A stretch of DNA of 64,000 bases, taken from contig NZ_JBHSMG010000004.1 in the NCBI RefSeq assembly GCF_042655435.1, forward strand, positions 1 to 64,000, in the 5' to 3' direction. This document shows positions 49,360-58,580 of the stretch, piece by piece. Under the pieces are notes generated by a model. It did no database searches. It was given only the letters and a program-made list of their open reading frames with translations, and was not told the DNA's origin. The position numbers and the translations under genes were made by a program. The DNA comes from Lysinimonas soli. Its GTDB lineage: Bacteria > Actinomycetota > Actinomycetes > Actinomycetales > Microbacteriaceae. Every line of letters starts with the position of its first letter. Within the stretch, counting starts at the first letter, position 1.

Positions 49360-49614
49360 ATGAGTATTGGACTCGGAATCTTTCTGTTCGTCATCGGCGC
49401 CGTCCTGCGATTCGCACTGCGCGTTCAGGCGGCCTGGATCGACCTCGAACTCGTCGGCGATCTGCTGATGGGCGCGGGTGTTGTCGTCGTGATCCTCGGG
49501 CTCGTGCTGATGCTCCGCAAGCGCAGCACGGTCACGACCGTGCACACCGCCGTCGACCCGCAGAGCGGCGAGAGCGTCGCCTCGCGCAAGACGGACGTCG
49601 ACCCGCTCCCCTGA
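49360..49614 (+). CDS. DUF6458 family small membrane protein
   Basis: An 84-residue protein with two transmembrane helices (about 2-20 and 30-51). The pattern begins MSIGLGIFLFVIGAVLRFAL, continues with AWIDLELVGDLLMGAGVVVV, and ends in a soluble tail (TVTTVHTAVDPQSGE). This small family is frequent in Actinobacteria and has no known function. Confidence 0.75.
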   Translation: MSIGLGIFLFVIGAVLRFALRVQAAWIDLELVGDLLMGAGVVVVILGLVLMLRKRSTVTTVHTAVDPQSGESVASRKTDVDPLP

Positions 49615-49615
49615 G

Positions 49616-49729
49616 CCGCGGCCCCGCCCCGCCACCGAGCGCCGTCCGATCTCGCGACCGCGCCCCGAATACTCCGGGCGTTCGCAAGATCGCGCGGCGC
49701 TCGGCTGTTGAAGGGCGGGGCTACCGCGG
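49616..49729. repeat. Long imperfect inverted repeat between convergent genes
   Basis: Arms of roughly 50 nt, from CCGCGG (49616) to CCGCGG (49729), with a perfect inner match CCGAGCGCCG/CGGCGCTCGG (49635-49644, 49695-49704) and near-matches GATCTCGCGA and GATCTTGCGA. It fills the whole gap between DUF6458 and serA. It could be a bidirectional terminator or a REP/MITE-like repeat. Confidence 0.6.
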
Positions 49730-49734
49730 GCGGG

Positions 49735-51327
49735 TCAGTCTTCGACGATGTCGATCTCGAGCAGGGAGTCGGCCTCGATCGCGTCGCGCACGGTCTGCAG
49801 CAGCCCCTCGGGAACCGGTGAGTCGACGGTCAGCACGCTCAGCGCCTGCCCGCCGGCCCGCTGCCGCGCGATCTGCATTCCGGCGATGTTGATGCCGGCG
49901 TCGCCGAACTGCTTGCCGTAGATGGCGACGATGCCGGGGCGATCCGTGTACAGCATCACGATGAGGTGCTCGGCGAACGGCACCTCGACGTCGTAGCCGT
50001 TGATCTCGACGATCTTCTCGACCTGCTTCGGGCCGGTCAGGGTGCCGCTGACCGAGAGCTGGTGCCCCTCGCTCGTCGCGCCGCGGATGGTCAGCACGTT
50101 GCGGTACTCGTCGCTCACCGGGTCGGTGGTCAGGCGCACGGCGATGCCGCGCTGCTCGGCCAGGATCGGCGCGTTGACGTAGCTGACCTGTTCGCTGACG
50201 GTGTTCGAGAACAGGCCCTTGAGCGCCGCGAGCCGCAACACGCTCACGTCGAACTCGACGATCTCGCCGCGCACCTCGATGTCGACGCTCGCGAGCGGTG
50301 CCTCGGCGAGTCCGGCGAGCACCTGCCCGAGCTTCTCCATGAGCGGGATGCCGGGACGCACCGTCGGGTCGATCACGCCGCCGGCGACGTTGACGGCATC
50401 CGGGACGAGTTCACCGTCGAGGGCGAGCCGCACCGACTTCGCGACCGACACGCCCGCCTTCTCCTGCGCTTCGTCGGTGGACGCACCCAGGTGCGGGGTG
50501 ACCACGATGTTCGCCAGGCCGAGCAGCCGCGAGCCGGTCGGGGGCTCGCTCACGAAGACGTCGATGCCGGCGCCCGCGATGATGCCGTTCTCGAGAGCGT
50601 CGGCCAGGGCATCCTCGTCGATGAGGCCGCCGCGGGCCACATTCACGATGTACGCCGTCTTCTTCATGGCGGCCAGCTGGGCGGCGCCGATCATGCCGGT
50701 CGTCTCGGGCGTCTTCGGCATGTGGATGGTGATGAAGTCGGACTGGGCCAGCAGTTCGTCGAGCGAGAGCAGCTGCACGCCCATCTGCTGCGCACGTGCC
50801 GCCGTGACGTAGGGGTCGAAGGCGACGACGTTCATGCCGAAGGCCTGCAGGCGGGTGGTGATGAGCGCGCCGATGCGGCCGAGGCCGATGATGCCCACGG
50901 TCTTCTCGTAGAGCTCGGCGCCGGTGTACTTCGAGCGCTTCCACTCCCCCGCCGCGAGCGAGGCGTTCGCCGCCGGGATGTGGCGGGCGATGCTCAGCAG
51001 GTGCCCGATCGTGAGCTCGGCGGCGCTGATGATGTTGGAAGTCGGCGCGTTGACCACCATGACGCCGGCCTCGGTGGCCGCCTTGATGTCGACGTTGTCG
51101 AGCCCGACGCCGGCGCGGGCGACGACCTTGAGCTGGGGCGCGGCGGCGATCGCCTCGTCGTCGACGTGGGTCGCGGAGCGGATCAGGATCGCGTTGGCCT
51201 CGGCGAGCGCGGCCAGCAGAGCGGGTCGGTCGGTGCCGTCGACGTTGCGGACGTCGAAGTCGGGCCCGAGGGCGGCGACGGTGGCGGGCGAGAGTTCTTC
51301 GGCGATCAGGACGACCGGCTTGGCCAC
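49735..51327 (-). CDS. serA: D-3-phosphoglycerate dehydrogenase
   Basis: First enzyme of serine synthesis, 530 residues of the long type. Residues 1-100 and 285-310 form the substrate domain and 100-285 the Rossmann domain (GIIGLGRIGALI). The catalytic set includes NVARGGLIDE and HLGASTDEAQ. An intervening domain (310-450) and a C-terminal ACT domain (about 455-530) for serine feedback follow. I chose the GTG at 51327 with AAGGAA upstream. A GTG at 51378 would add 17 Arg-rich residues, and a TAAACT box lies 10 nt before it, so the longer form is not excluded. Confidence 0.94.
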   Translation of the reverse strand: MAKPVVLIAEELSPATVAALGPDFDVRNVDGTDRPALLAALAEANAILIRSATHVDDEAIAAAPQLKVVARAGVGLDNVDIKAATEAGVMVVNAPTSNIISAAELTIGHLLSIARHIPAANASLAAGEWKRSKYTGAELYEKTVGIIGLGRIGALITTRLQAFGMNVVAFDPYVTAARAQQMGVQLLSLDELLAQSDFITIHMPKTPETTGMIGAAQLAAMKKTAYIVNVARGGLIDEDALADALENGIIAGAGIDVFVSEPPTGSRLLGLANIVVTPHLGASTDEAQEKAGVSVAKSVRLALDGELVPDAVNVAGGVIDPTVRPGIPLMEKLGQVLAGLAEAPLASVDIEVRGEIVEFDVSVLRLAALKGLFSNTVSEQVSYVNAPILAEQRGIAVRLTTDPVSDEYRNVLTIRGATSEGHQLSVSGTLTGPKQVEKIVEINGYDVEVPFAEHLIVMLYTDRPGIVAIYGKQFGDAGINIAGMQIARQRAGGQALSVLTVDSPVPEGLLQTVRDAIEADSLLEIDIVED

Positions 51328-51441
51328 GAGAGCGTTCCTTCGGGGTCGGCGATCTGTGCGTCTCAGGGTGGCAGGCACAGCGGGGTTCAGTTTAGTGGGT
51401 GCGCGGAGGGCGCCCTGACCCGCCTGAGCCGGCCGTCGGGA

Positions 51442-51834
51442 CTACTTCAACGCCGGCTGCACGGCCGCCGCCCACTGGATGACGCTCAGCGTCAGGGCGT
51501 TGGATGCCGCGAGACCCACCGCGAGGATCAGCGCGCGGGCAAACAGCTCCCGCCGCCGTCCGAGCAGCAGCGCCGCCGCGTACAGCACGACCGGTGCGGC
51601 GACGCCGACGATCAGCAGCCACCAGGGCACCGCGCCGCCGATGCCGAGCGAGGCGTAGAAGCCGGGCAGCGCGACGAGGTTGGAGATGCCTTCGAACAAG
51701 GGATACGCGTAGAGCGCCGCGAACACGAGCAGGGTGACGACGATGCTCACGATGCCGCGCAGGCCCGCGGGCTCGACCTCCTCGAGGTCGAGCGCCTCGG
51801 GGGCGGCTTCGGGGCGCATGGATTCGGCGCTCAT
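51442..51834 (-). CDS. Hypothetical membrane protein
   Basis: A 130-residue protein with an acidic N-terminus and about four transmembrane helices (near 28-47, 52-70, 73-92, 100-120). No family is recognised. The ATG overlaps the upstream gene's stop by 4 bp. It lies 114 bp before serA on the same strand. Confidence 0.65.
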   Translation of the reverse strand: MSAESMRPEAAPEALDLEEVEPAGLRGIVSIVVTLLVFAALYAYPLFEGISNLVALPGFYASLGIGGAVPWWLLIVGVAAPVVLYAAALLLGRRRELFARALILAVGLAASNALTLSVIQWAAAVQPALK

Positions 51835-52295
51835 CCGAGGGCCGCCAGCAGAACCGGCCACGGCACGAGCACCACGACGCCGAGCGCGAACCAGCCGAGC
51901 CGCACCGCCGTGCGGCTCTCGCGCGTGAGCGTCAGGGTGGCGAGGAACCACAGCGCGCCCGAGATGATCGAGACGAACTCTCCGAACTGCCACGCCACTT
52001 GAGAGAAGGTGTCGGTGGCGCTCGAGACCGTGATCTGCACGGAGAGGATCCACCCCACCACGACCGCAAGGTAGAGCACGGCGAACAGCGCGGTGACCGC
52101 CGTGCGCGGGATGCTGCGGGGGGCGGCCGCGACATCCGAGCCGACGTCGCCGCCCTCGGCGTCGACCTCGTCGACCGCTCGGTTGCGGGTGAGGGGGTCG
52201 ATGCCGCCGCGCAGATCGTCGCCCGCCCAACTCAGGGCCTCCGCGTCGTCGTCGAGCGCGTCGGGTTCGGACGCGTCGCCCGCCGTTTTCTTCAC
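51831..52295 (-). CDS. Hypothetical membrane protein with acidic N-terminus
   Basis: A 154-residue protein. The first 70 residues are Asp/Glu-rich (DALDDDAEALSWAGDD) and probably disordered. Three transmembrane helices follow (about 70-90, 103-122, 132-152). I start it at the GTG at 52295 (KKTAGDASEPD), because the upstream ATG adds a Cys/Arg stretch unlike the rest. The function is unknown. It is coupled to the next gene. Confidence 0.6.
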   Translation of the reverse strand: MKKTAGDASEPDALDDDAEALSWAGDDLRGGIDPLTRNRAVDEVDAEGGDVGSDVAAAPRSIPRTAVTALFAVLYLAVVVGWILSVQITVSSATDTFSQVAWQFGEFVSIISGALWFLATLTLTRESRTAVRLGWFALGVVVLVPWPVLLAALG

Positions 52296-52413
52296 GTGCC
52301 CATTCTCTCCGCTCCGGCTGCAAGTTTGACCATGCCGCCGCCCCATCGGGTCGCGCCGCCACCCGCACCAAGGTCGTCGGGCGTCGCGCGGGCGTTACAC
52401 GTGCGACACATCG

Positions 52414-53268
52414 ATGATGTTGACTCGCCGGATGGATCTGATCGAGGTGCGCGAGACGCGGATCGCGCGCCGCCGGAACGATCTGACCTTCGGAGCGCAC
52501 GAGGTCGCCCTCGGCGGCGGCAGCTGGCTGTTCTCGGAGCCGCAGCCGGGCATCCACGGTCTCGTCGACCTGACCGGGCTCGGCTGGGAACCGATCGTCG
52601 AGTCGCCCGACGGCGGCCTCGAGATCGCGGCCACCTGCACGCTCGCCGAACTGCGCCGGATGCCGCGGCACCCCGCCCGCCCCGCCGACGCCCTGTTCGC
52701 ACCGGCGGTCGACGCGCTGCTGGGCTCCTGGAAGGTGCACAACGTGGCCACGGTCGGCGGCAACGTCTGCCTCGCTCTGCCTGCCGGTCCGATGACCTCG
52801 CTGACCGCCGCCCTCGACGGCGTCGCCGTCATCTGGATGCCGGGCGGCGGCGAGCGCCGACTGCCCGTCACCGAGTTCGTGCTCGGGGTGCGCCGCACCG
52901 CGCTGAGGCCCGGCGAGGTGCTGCGTGCCATCGAGCTTCCCGCGGTCGCCCTCGCGGCCCGGGTCGCGATGCGCCGGATCGCGCTGAGCGAACTCGGCCG
53001 ATCCGCCGCCTTCGTCATCGCCCGGGTCGACGCGGGCGGGGAGTTCGTCGTGACGATCACCGCGGCGACCCCGCGGCCGTACCAGCTGCGCTTCGCTCGG
53101 ATGCCGGGCGACCGCGAGCTCGCGCACGCCGTCTCGGCGATCGACGACTGGCACGACGACGCGCACGGCGCGCCGGACTGGCGGCGCGCGATGACCCTGC
53201 GGTTCGCCGAGGAGCTGCGGAACGAGCTGACGACTCGCTCGGTCGCCCGGGACGGGGCGACGCCATGA
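52414..53268 (+). CDS. Molybdenum hydroxylase FAD-binding subunit
   Basis: A 284-residue medium subunit of a xanthine dehydrogenase/CO dehydrogenase-type enzyme. The FAD-binding GSWKVHNVATVGGNVCLALPAGPMT matches the conserved TIGGN-containing loop, and GEVLRAIELP lies in the C-terminal domain. It passes electrons from the Fe-S centres to FAD. The first ATG is doubled (52414, 52417). It overlaps the next gene by 4 bp. Confidence 0.85.
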   Translation: MMLTRRMDLIEVRETRIARRRNDLTFGAHEVALGGGSWLFSEPQPGIHGLVDLTGLGWEPIVESPDGGLEIAATCTLAELRRMPRHPARPADALFAPAVDALLGSWKVHNVATVGGNVCLALPAGPMTSLTAALDGVAVIWMPGGGERRLPVTEFVLGVRRTALRPGEVLRAIELPAVALAARVAMRRIALSELGRSAAFVIARVDAGGEFVVTITAATPRPYQLRFARMPGDRELAHAVSAIDDWHDDAHGAPDWRRAMTLRFAEELRNELTTRSVARDGATP

Positions 53269-55940
53269 CGATCGTGGTCACCGTCAACGGGGAGCCGCTC
53301 GAGGTCGAGCCACGCAACGGGCAGGTGCTGAGAACCCTGCTGCGCGAGAACGGTCATCCCGAGGTGAAGAAGGGCTGCGACGCGGGCGACTGCGGAGCCT
53401 GCTCGGTGCTGGTCGACGGGGTCGCCCTGCACTCCTGCCTGGTGCCGGCGCATCGGCTCGACGGGGCCAGCGTGACGACCGCCGCGGGGCTGGGCAGGCG
53501 GGCCGCCGACGGCAGTGCGGTGCCGCATCCGGTGCAGGCCGCCTTCGTGGGCGCCGCGGCCTTCCAGTGCGGATTCTGCACGCCGGGCATGGTCGTCACC
53601 GCCTCGACCTTCCAGGCCGCCGACCTCGACGAGCTGCCCAGGATGCTGAAGGGCAACCTCTGCCGCTGCACCGGCTATCGCTCCATCTCGGATGCGCTGC
53701 ACGCGGTGCGCAACGTCGAGACCCCCGAGCCCGGAGCGGCGGGCGGCCGCTCGGTCGCCGCCCCTGCCGCCTGGCGCGTGGTGACCGGGCGCGAGCAGTA
53801 CACCCTCGACGGCCCCGCCTCCGAGTACGGCGACGAGGCCCGGGCGGCCGGGAGCGCGACGACGGCGCTGCTGCACCTCGCGGTGCTGGGCAGCCCGCAC
53901 GCGCACGCCCGCATCCTCTCGATCGATTCCTCGGCGGCCGAGGCGATGCCCGGAGTGCGTCTCGTGCTGACCCACCGCGACGCGCCCGCGACCGCCTTCT
54001 CGACCGGCCGCCACCAGAACCGGCTCGAGGACCCCGACGACACCCGCGTGCTCGATCGCGTGCTGCGCTTCCGCGGGCAGCGCGTCGCGGCGGTCGTCGC
54101 CGACTCGGTCGCCGAGGCGGAACGCGCGCTCGCCGCGATCCGGGTCGAGTACGAGGTGCTGCCGGCCGTGTTCGACCCCGAGGCGGCGCGCCGGCTCGGG
54201 GCGCCGCTCGTGCATCCGGAGCTCGCGCCCGAGGCACGTGCCGCGGCGCCCGAGCGCAACACCGTCGCCGAGCAGCACGGCGAGCGAGGCGACGTCGACG
54301 CGGCCCTCGCCGCCGCGGCGGTCACGGTGAGCGGCACCTGGAGCACGCCGCGCGTGACGCACGCCGCCCTCGAGACGCACGCGACGCGCGGCTGGCTCGA
54401 CCGCGACGGACGACTCGTGCTGCGCACCTCGAGCCAGGTTCCCTACCTGGTGCGCGACGAGATCGCCCGGATCTTCGAGCTCGACGCGGCCCGGGTGCGG
54501 GTATTCGCGGCGCGGGTCGGCGGCGGCTTCGGCGGCAAGCAGGAGCTGCTGACCGAAGACATCGTGAGCCTTGCCGTGCTGCGCACCGGTCGCGCGGTGC
54601 AGTACGAGTTCACCCGCGAGGACGAGTTCCGGATCGCGCCGCTGCGGCATCCGATGCGGGTGTCGGTCACGCTCGGCGCGGCCTCCGACGGCACGCTGAC
54701 CGCGCTCGCGGTGGACCAGCTCATGGACACCGGCGCGTACGGCAACCACGGCATCGGCGTGATGTACCACTCGGTGCACGAGTCGATCGCCGCATACCGC
54801 TGCGCCAACGTGCGGGTGGATGCCCAGTCGGTCTACACGAACAACCCGCCGTCGGGCGCCTTCCGCGGCTACGGCCTCGGGCAGGTGATCTTCGCGATCG
54901 AGTCGGCGATGGACGAGCTCGCCCGCCGCCTCGGGATCGACCCGATCGAGCTGCGGCGCCGCAACGTCGTCGTGCCCGGGGATGCGCTGCGGACGATCGA
55001 GCACGAGGCCCCCGACGATCTCGCGTACCGCGGGGCGCACGGCGCCGGGCAGTGCCTCGACCTGGTCGAGGCGGCGCTCGCCCGGCCCGACGCGGAGCCC
55101 GTCCCCGAAGGGTGGGCGGTCGGCACGGGCGTCGCCCTCGCCATGATCGCCACGATCCCGCCGCGGGGGCACTACGCCGACGCGGCCATCCGGGCACTGG
55201 AGGGCGAACAGGTCGACGGCGCACTGTTCGAACTCGAGGTCGGAACCGCCGAGTTCGGCAACGGCTCGACGACGGTGCACGCCCAGCTCGCGGCGCAGGC
55301 CCTCGGGACGACGGCCGACCGCATCCGGATCCGCCAGTCCGACACCGATCTGGCGGGGCACGACACCGGCGCGTACGGATCCACCGGGGTCGTCGTGGCG
55401 GGCACCGCGGTGTTCCGGGCGGCGACGGCACTGGCAGCTCAGCTGGCGAGCGGCGGGGCGCACGAGGCGCGCGGGCATTCCGACGGCACCCCGCGCTCGG
55501 TCGCGTTCAACGTGCACGGCTTCCGGGTGGCGGTGCGGCCGGACACCGGCGAGGTGCGCATCCTGCGGTCGATCCAGGCTGCGGATGCCGGCACCGTGCT
55601 CAATCCCGAGCAGCTGCGCGGGCAGATCGAGGGTGGCACGGCGCAGGCGATCGGCAGCGCGCTTTACGAGGAGGTGCGGCTCGACGGCGAGGGCGGGATC
55701 ACGACCGCGACGTTCCGCAACTACCGCGTGCCGACGTTCGGCGACGTGCCGCGCACCGAGGTGCTGTTCGCCGAGACCCATGACGAGCTCGGCCCGCTCG
55801 GTGCCAAGTCGATGAGCGAAGCGCCGTACAACCCGGTCGCCCCTGCCCTGGCCAACGCGATCCGCGACGCGATCGGGGTGCGTCCGCACGAGTTGCCCAT
55901 GACGCGCGACCGGGTGTGGCGGCTGGCCGCCGACGGCTGA
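53265..55940 (+). CDS. Molybdenum hydroxylase, fused 2Fe-2S and molybdopterin subunit
   Basis: An 891-residue fusion of what are usually two proteins. Residues 1-150 hold both [2Fe-2S] clusters: Cys38, 43, 46 and 58, then Cys102, 105, 133 and 135. From about 155 on is the Mo-cofactor subunit with GGGFGGKQ and SGAFRGYGLGQ. The C-terminal AKSMSEAPYNPVAPALANAI holds the likely catalytic Glu. It lacks the CO-dehydrogenase active-site loop (VAYRCSFR), so it is an aldehyde/purine-type hydroxylase. The substrate is unknown. Confidence 0.88.
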   Translation: MTIVVTVNGEPLEVEPRNGQVLRTLLRENGHPEVKKGCDAGDCGACSVLVDGVALHSCLVPAHRLDGASVTTAAGLGRRAADGSAVPHPVQAAFVGAAAFQCGFCTPGMVVTASTFQAADLDELPRMLKGNLCRCTGYRSISDALHAVRNVETPEPGAAGGRSVAAPAAWRVVTGREQYTLDGPASEYGDEARAAGSATTALLHLAVLGSPHAHARILSIDSSAAEAMPGVRLVLTHRDAPATAFSTGRHQNRLEDPDDTRVLDRVLRFRGQRVAAVVADSVAEAERALAAIRVEYEVLPAVFDPEAARRLGAPLVHPELAPEARAAAPERNTVAEQHGERGDVDAALAAAAVTVSGTWSTPRVTHAALETHATRGWLDRDGRLVLRTSSQVPYLVRDEIARIFELDAARVRVFAARVGGGFGGKQELLTEDIVSLAVLRTGRAVQYEFTREDEFRIAPLRHPMRVSVTLGAASDGTLTALAVDQLMDTGAYGNHGIGVMYHSVHESIAAYRCANVRVDAQSVYTNNPPSGAFRGYGLGQVIFAIESAMDELARRLGIDPIELRRRNVVVPGDALRTIEHEAPDDLAYRGAHGAGQCLDLVEAALARPDAEPVPEGWAVGTGVALAMIATIPPRGHYADAAIRALEGEQVDGALFELEVGTAEFGNGSTTVHAQLAAQALGTTADRIRIRQSDTDLAGHDTGAYGSTGVVVAGTAVFRAATALAAQLASGGAHEARGHSDGTPRSVAFNVHGFRVAVRPDTGEVRILRSIQAADAGTVLNPEQLRGQIEGGTAQAIGSALYEEVRLDGEGGITTATFRNYRVPTFGDVPRTEVLFAETHDELGPLGAKSMSEAPYNPVAPALANAIRDAIGVRPHELPMTRDRVWRLAADG

Positions 55941-56042
55941 CGGCCCCGCGCTCCCCCGAGCCTGCGTTCGCCCGATCGCCCGCCCGTGCACGATGTCGGG
56001 CGACGCGGAGTCACGGCGCCGAGACGTCGATGACGACCCCGC

Positions 56043-57056
56043 TCATCCGACATCGTGCAGCGCCGGCTGCGTCGGCTGCGCGTGCAGCACCGGCTGCGGG
56101 TCGCGCGAGTGGATCGCGCCCTGCGTCGTCTGCAGGGGCCGGCGGCTGGCACCGGTGCGCTCCGCGAGCACCTCGGCGAGGATCGACAGTGCCGTCTCTT
56201 CGGGCGTCGACCCTCCGAGGTCCAGCCCGATCGGCGAGTGCAGGCGATCGAGCAGCCGCTCGCCGACGCCTCGCTGTCGCAGCGCGGCGACCCGGCGCGC
56301 GTGGGTGCGGCGGGAGCCCATCGCCCCGACGTAGGCGGCCGGCGAGCGCAGCGCGAGCGCGAGCGCGTCCGCGTCGAAGCGGTCGTCGTGGCTCAGCAGG
56401 CAGATGACCGTGCTCTCGTCGATCGCGGTGCGCGCGAGGTAGTCCGGCGGCCACTCGACGACGAGCTCCGCTCCCGGAAACCGTGCCGCCGTCGTGAACA
56501 GCTCGCGCGGGTCGCAGACCGTGACGCGATAGCCGAGCACCTGGGCCGCGTTGGAGAGGGCCGTGGAGTACTCCATGGCGCCGATCACGATCAGGCGGGC
56601 GGGCGGCATCCGGAAGTCGACGAAGGAGCCCTCGACCGCGCAGTCGGCGGCATCGAAGCCGTCGGGCGTCATGCTCACCCCGGCGGACCGCCCGGATGCC
56701 GCGAGCCGAAGCGCGGCGACGGCCGCGTCATCCGGTCGCAGCAGGGCGAGGTGGATGCGGAGCAGGCCGCCGCAGCTGAGCCCCACCCCCAGCGCGGTCT
56801 CGTCGCTCACGCCGAACTCGACGGTGCGGGTGCGACCGTCGTCGAGCACACGCTCGGCGACCTCGACGGTTGCGCCCTCGACGCAGCCGCCGGCGATGCT
56901 GCCGATGACGGCCTCGCCGTCCCAGGCCATCGAGGTTCCGAGCATGCGGGGCGAACTCCCGTCGATTCCGACGACGGTGGCCACGACGAGCGGCCCGCCG
57001 GGGTGCGTGTCGTCACCGTCCAGGCGGGCGAGCAGACGGTCGGCCAGCTCGAGCAT
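56043..57056 (-). CDS. xdhC: XdhC/CoxI family Mo-cofactor maturation protein
   Basis: A 337-residue chaperone that sulfurates and inserts the molybdenum cofactor into xanthine-dehydrogenase-type enzymes. The N-terminal domain has GIDGSSPRMLGTSMAW and IGSIAGGCVEGA. The C-terminal Rossmann-like domain has GAMGSRRTHARR and HSPIGLDLGGSTPEE. It is convergent with the hydroxylase and divergent from the amidohydrolase, across a region with a 19-bp-arm inverted repeat. Confidence 0.88.
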   Translation of the reverse strand: MLELADRLLARLDGDDTHPGGPLVVATVVGIDGSSPRMLGTSMAWDGEAVIGSIAGGCVEGATVEVAERVLDDGRTRTVEFGVSDETALGVGLSCGGLLRIHLALLRPDDAAVAALRLAASGRSAGVSMTPDGFDAADCAVEGSFVDFRMPPARLIVIGAMEYSTALSNAAQVLGYRVTVCDPRELFTTAARFPGAELVVEWPPDYLARTAIDESTVICLLSHDDRFDADALALALRSPAAYVGAMGSRRTHARRVAALRQRGVGERLLDRLHSPIGLDLGGSTPEETALSILAEVLAERTGASRRPLQTTQGAIHSRDPQPVLHAQPTQPALHDVG

Positions 57057-57144
57057 GCCGCCAGCGTCGCACACGCGCGTTGCGGCCACGTTACGTGGGG
57101 CCGGGCTGACGTTGGCGCGGGTCTCATTGGCGGCCGTGACTGCA

Positions 57145-57202
57145 GCGAATGGTGCCGAATGGCGGTTCATTCCCTCGGGACGAGCCATTCGGCACCGTTC
57201 GC
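57145..57202. promoter_or_regulatory. 19-bp-arm inverted repeat between xdhC and the amidohydrolase
   Basis: The left arm GCGAATGGTGCCGAATGGC and right arm GCCATTCGGCACCGTTCGC match at 18 of 19 positions around a 20-nt centre. Each arm contains the hexamer GAATGG twice (one copy is GAACGG), so four half-sites stand in two inverted pairs. It is a strong candidate operator for the divergent promoters. Confidence 0.65.
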
Positions 57203-57269
57203 GGGTGCGGCGGCGAGCGTCGGCAGGGGCCGACATCTGGCCGACACATGCGGATGCCAGGATCGTCGC

Positions 57270-58580
57270 ATGCTGCGATTGACGGGGGCGACGGCGATCG
57301 TCGTCGACGAGACCACCGAGACGACGGGCGAGCTTCTGCTGGAGGGGGCGCGAGTCGCTGCCGCGGGCTCGGATGCCGCCGACGCCACGACCCTCGACGT
57401 CACCGGGCACGTCCTCACCCCCGGCCTCGTCAACGCCCACCACCACCTGCTGCAGAGCGCGTTCCGCACGCTGCCGGGCACGCGCGGCGTCCCGATGGCC
57501 GACTGGCTGCCGACGATGGCCTCGGCATATGCCCGTGTCGGCATCGACCCGGAACTCGCGTCGATCGCAGCGGGGATCGGCGTGGCCGAGGGGTTGCTGA
57601 GCGGGGTCACGACGGTCGCCGACCATCACCTCAACTGGGGCTCCGCCACCACCGCCGAGAGCGTCGAGATCGCCCGCGCGACGACGGATGCCGCCCGCGC
57701 CCTCGGCGGACGCGTCGCCTTCGTGCGCGGGGCCGCGCGCGACGACCCGCAGGCCGCGGCATCCTCGGCGCAGGCCATCGTCGACGCGCTGCTGCCCGGA
57801 ACGCACGGCGGGGTGTCGGCCGATGGGATGCTGCAGCTCGCGGTCGGGCCGGCGGGCGTGCACTCGGATCCGCGCGAGACCTTCGAGCTGCTCGGCGAGG
57901 TGGCCGCGCGCCACGGGCTTCACCGCCGAACGCAGGCGAACGAGCAGGTCGACGTCGCCATCGCGCTCGAGAGGTACGGCAAGCGGCCCCTCGAACTGCT
58001 CGAGGAGTGGGGCTGGCTGGCCGACGACGTCACGATCGCGCACCTCTGCGAGGTCACCGACGACGAGATCGCACGACTGGCTGCGGCCGGCGTGACAGCG
58101 ACCCATGCGCCCGGATGCGACGTGCCGATGGGCTGGGGCATCGCCCCCGTCGCCCGGCTCGCCGCGGCGGGCGTCGCGGTGGGCCTCGGCACGAGCGGCG
58201 GCGGATCCAACGACGCCGGTCATCTGCTCGCCGATGCACGGCTCGCCCTGCAGGTCTCCGGGCTGGTCGGCGAGCAGCTGCCGGCCCGTCGGGTGCTCGC
58301 CATGGCGAGCGCGGGGTCGGCGGCCGGCCTCGGGCGCGTCGAGCTCGGGCACCTGCGCCCCGGCGCCGCGGCCGACCTCTGCGTCTGGGACGTGAGCGGC
58401 GTGGCCGACGCGGGCGTCGCCGATCCGGTGGCCGGGCTGCTCTGGGCAGCGCCCGGACGGCGGCCACGCCACGTCATCGTCGCGGGCGAGTTCGTGGTGC
58501 GCGACTACGAACTGGTGAACGCCGAGGAGCGCGAGCTCGTCGCCCGTCTGAGCGAGCGGCTCGCGCGCACGCCGGTCTAG
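57270..58580 (+). CDS. Amidohydrolase of the 8-oxoguanine deaminase/AtzB type with missing ligands
   Basis: A 436-residue cyclic-deaminase-like protein. Strand-1 ligands His57 and His59 (NAHHHLLQ) and the strand-6 His (IAHLCEVTDDE) are kept. The strand-5 His of the usual HTHLAE is gone (RTQANE), and the strand-8 Asp of GVDGSASND is Ser (GTSGGGSND). The frame is intact. It may be a non-catalytic partner or use altered metal chemistry. It is convergent with the creatininase gene with a 4-bp overlap. Confidence 0.8.
   Translation: MLRLTGATAIVVDETTETTGELLLEGARVAAAGSDAADATTLDVTGHVLTPGLVNAHHHLLQSAFRTLPGTRGVPMADWLPTMASAYARVGIDPELASIAAGIGVAEGLLSGVTTVADHHLNWGSATTAESVEIARATTDAARALGGRVAFVRGAARDDPQAAASSAQAIVDALLPGTHGGVSADGMLQLAVGPAGVHSDPRETFELLGEVAARHGLHRRTQANEQVDVAIALERYGKRPLELLEEWGWLADDVTIAHLCEVTDDEIARLAAAGVTATHAPGCDVPMGWGIAPVARLAAAGVAVGLGTSGGGSNDAGHLLADARLALQVSGLVGEQLPARRVLAMASAGSAAGLGRVELGHLRPGAAADLCVWDVSGVADAGVADPVAGLLWAAPGRRPRHVIVAGEFVVRDYELVNAEERELVARLSERLARTPV

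Noticed and set aside
52395..55991. A minus-strand open frame of about 1,198 codons opposite the Mo hydroxylase genes
   Set aside because: It is antisense to proteins with intact Fe-S and Mo motifs and has no recognisable domain.
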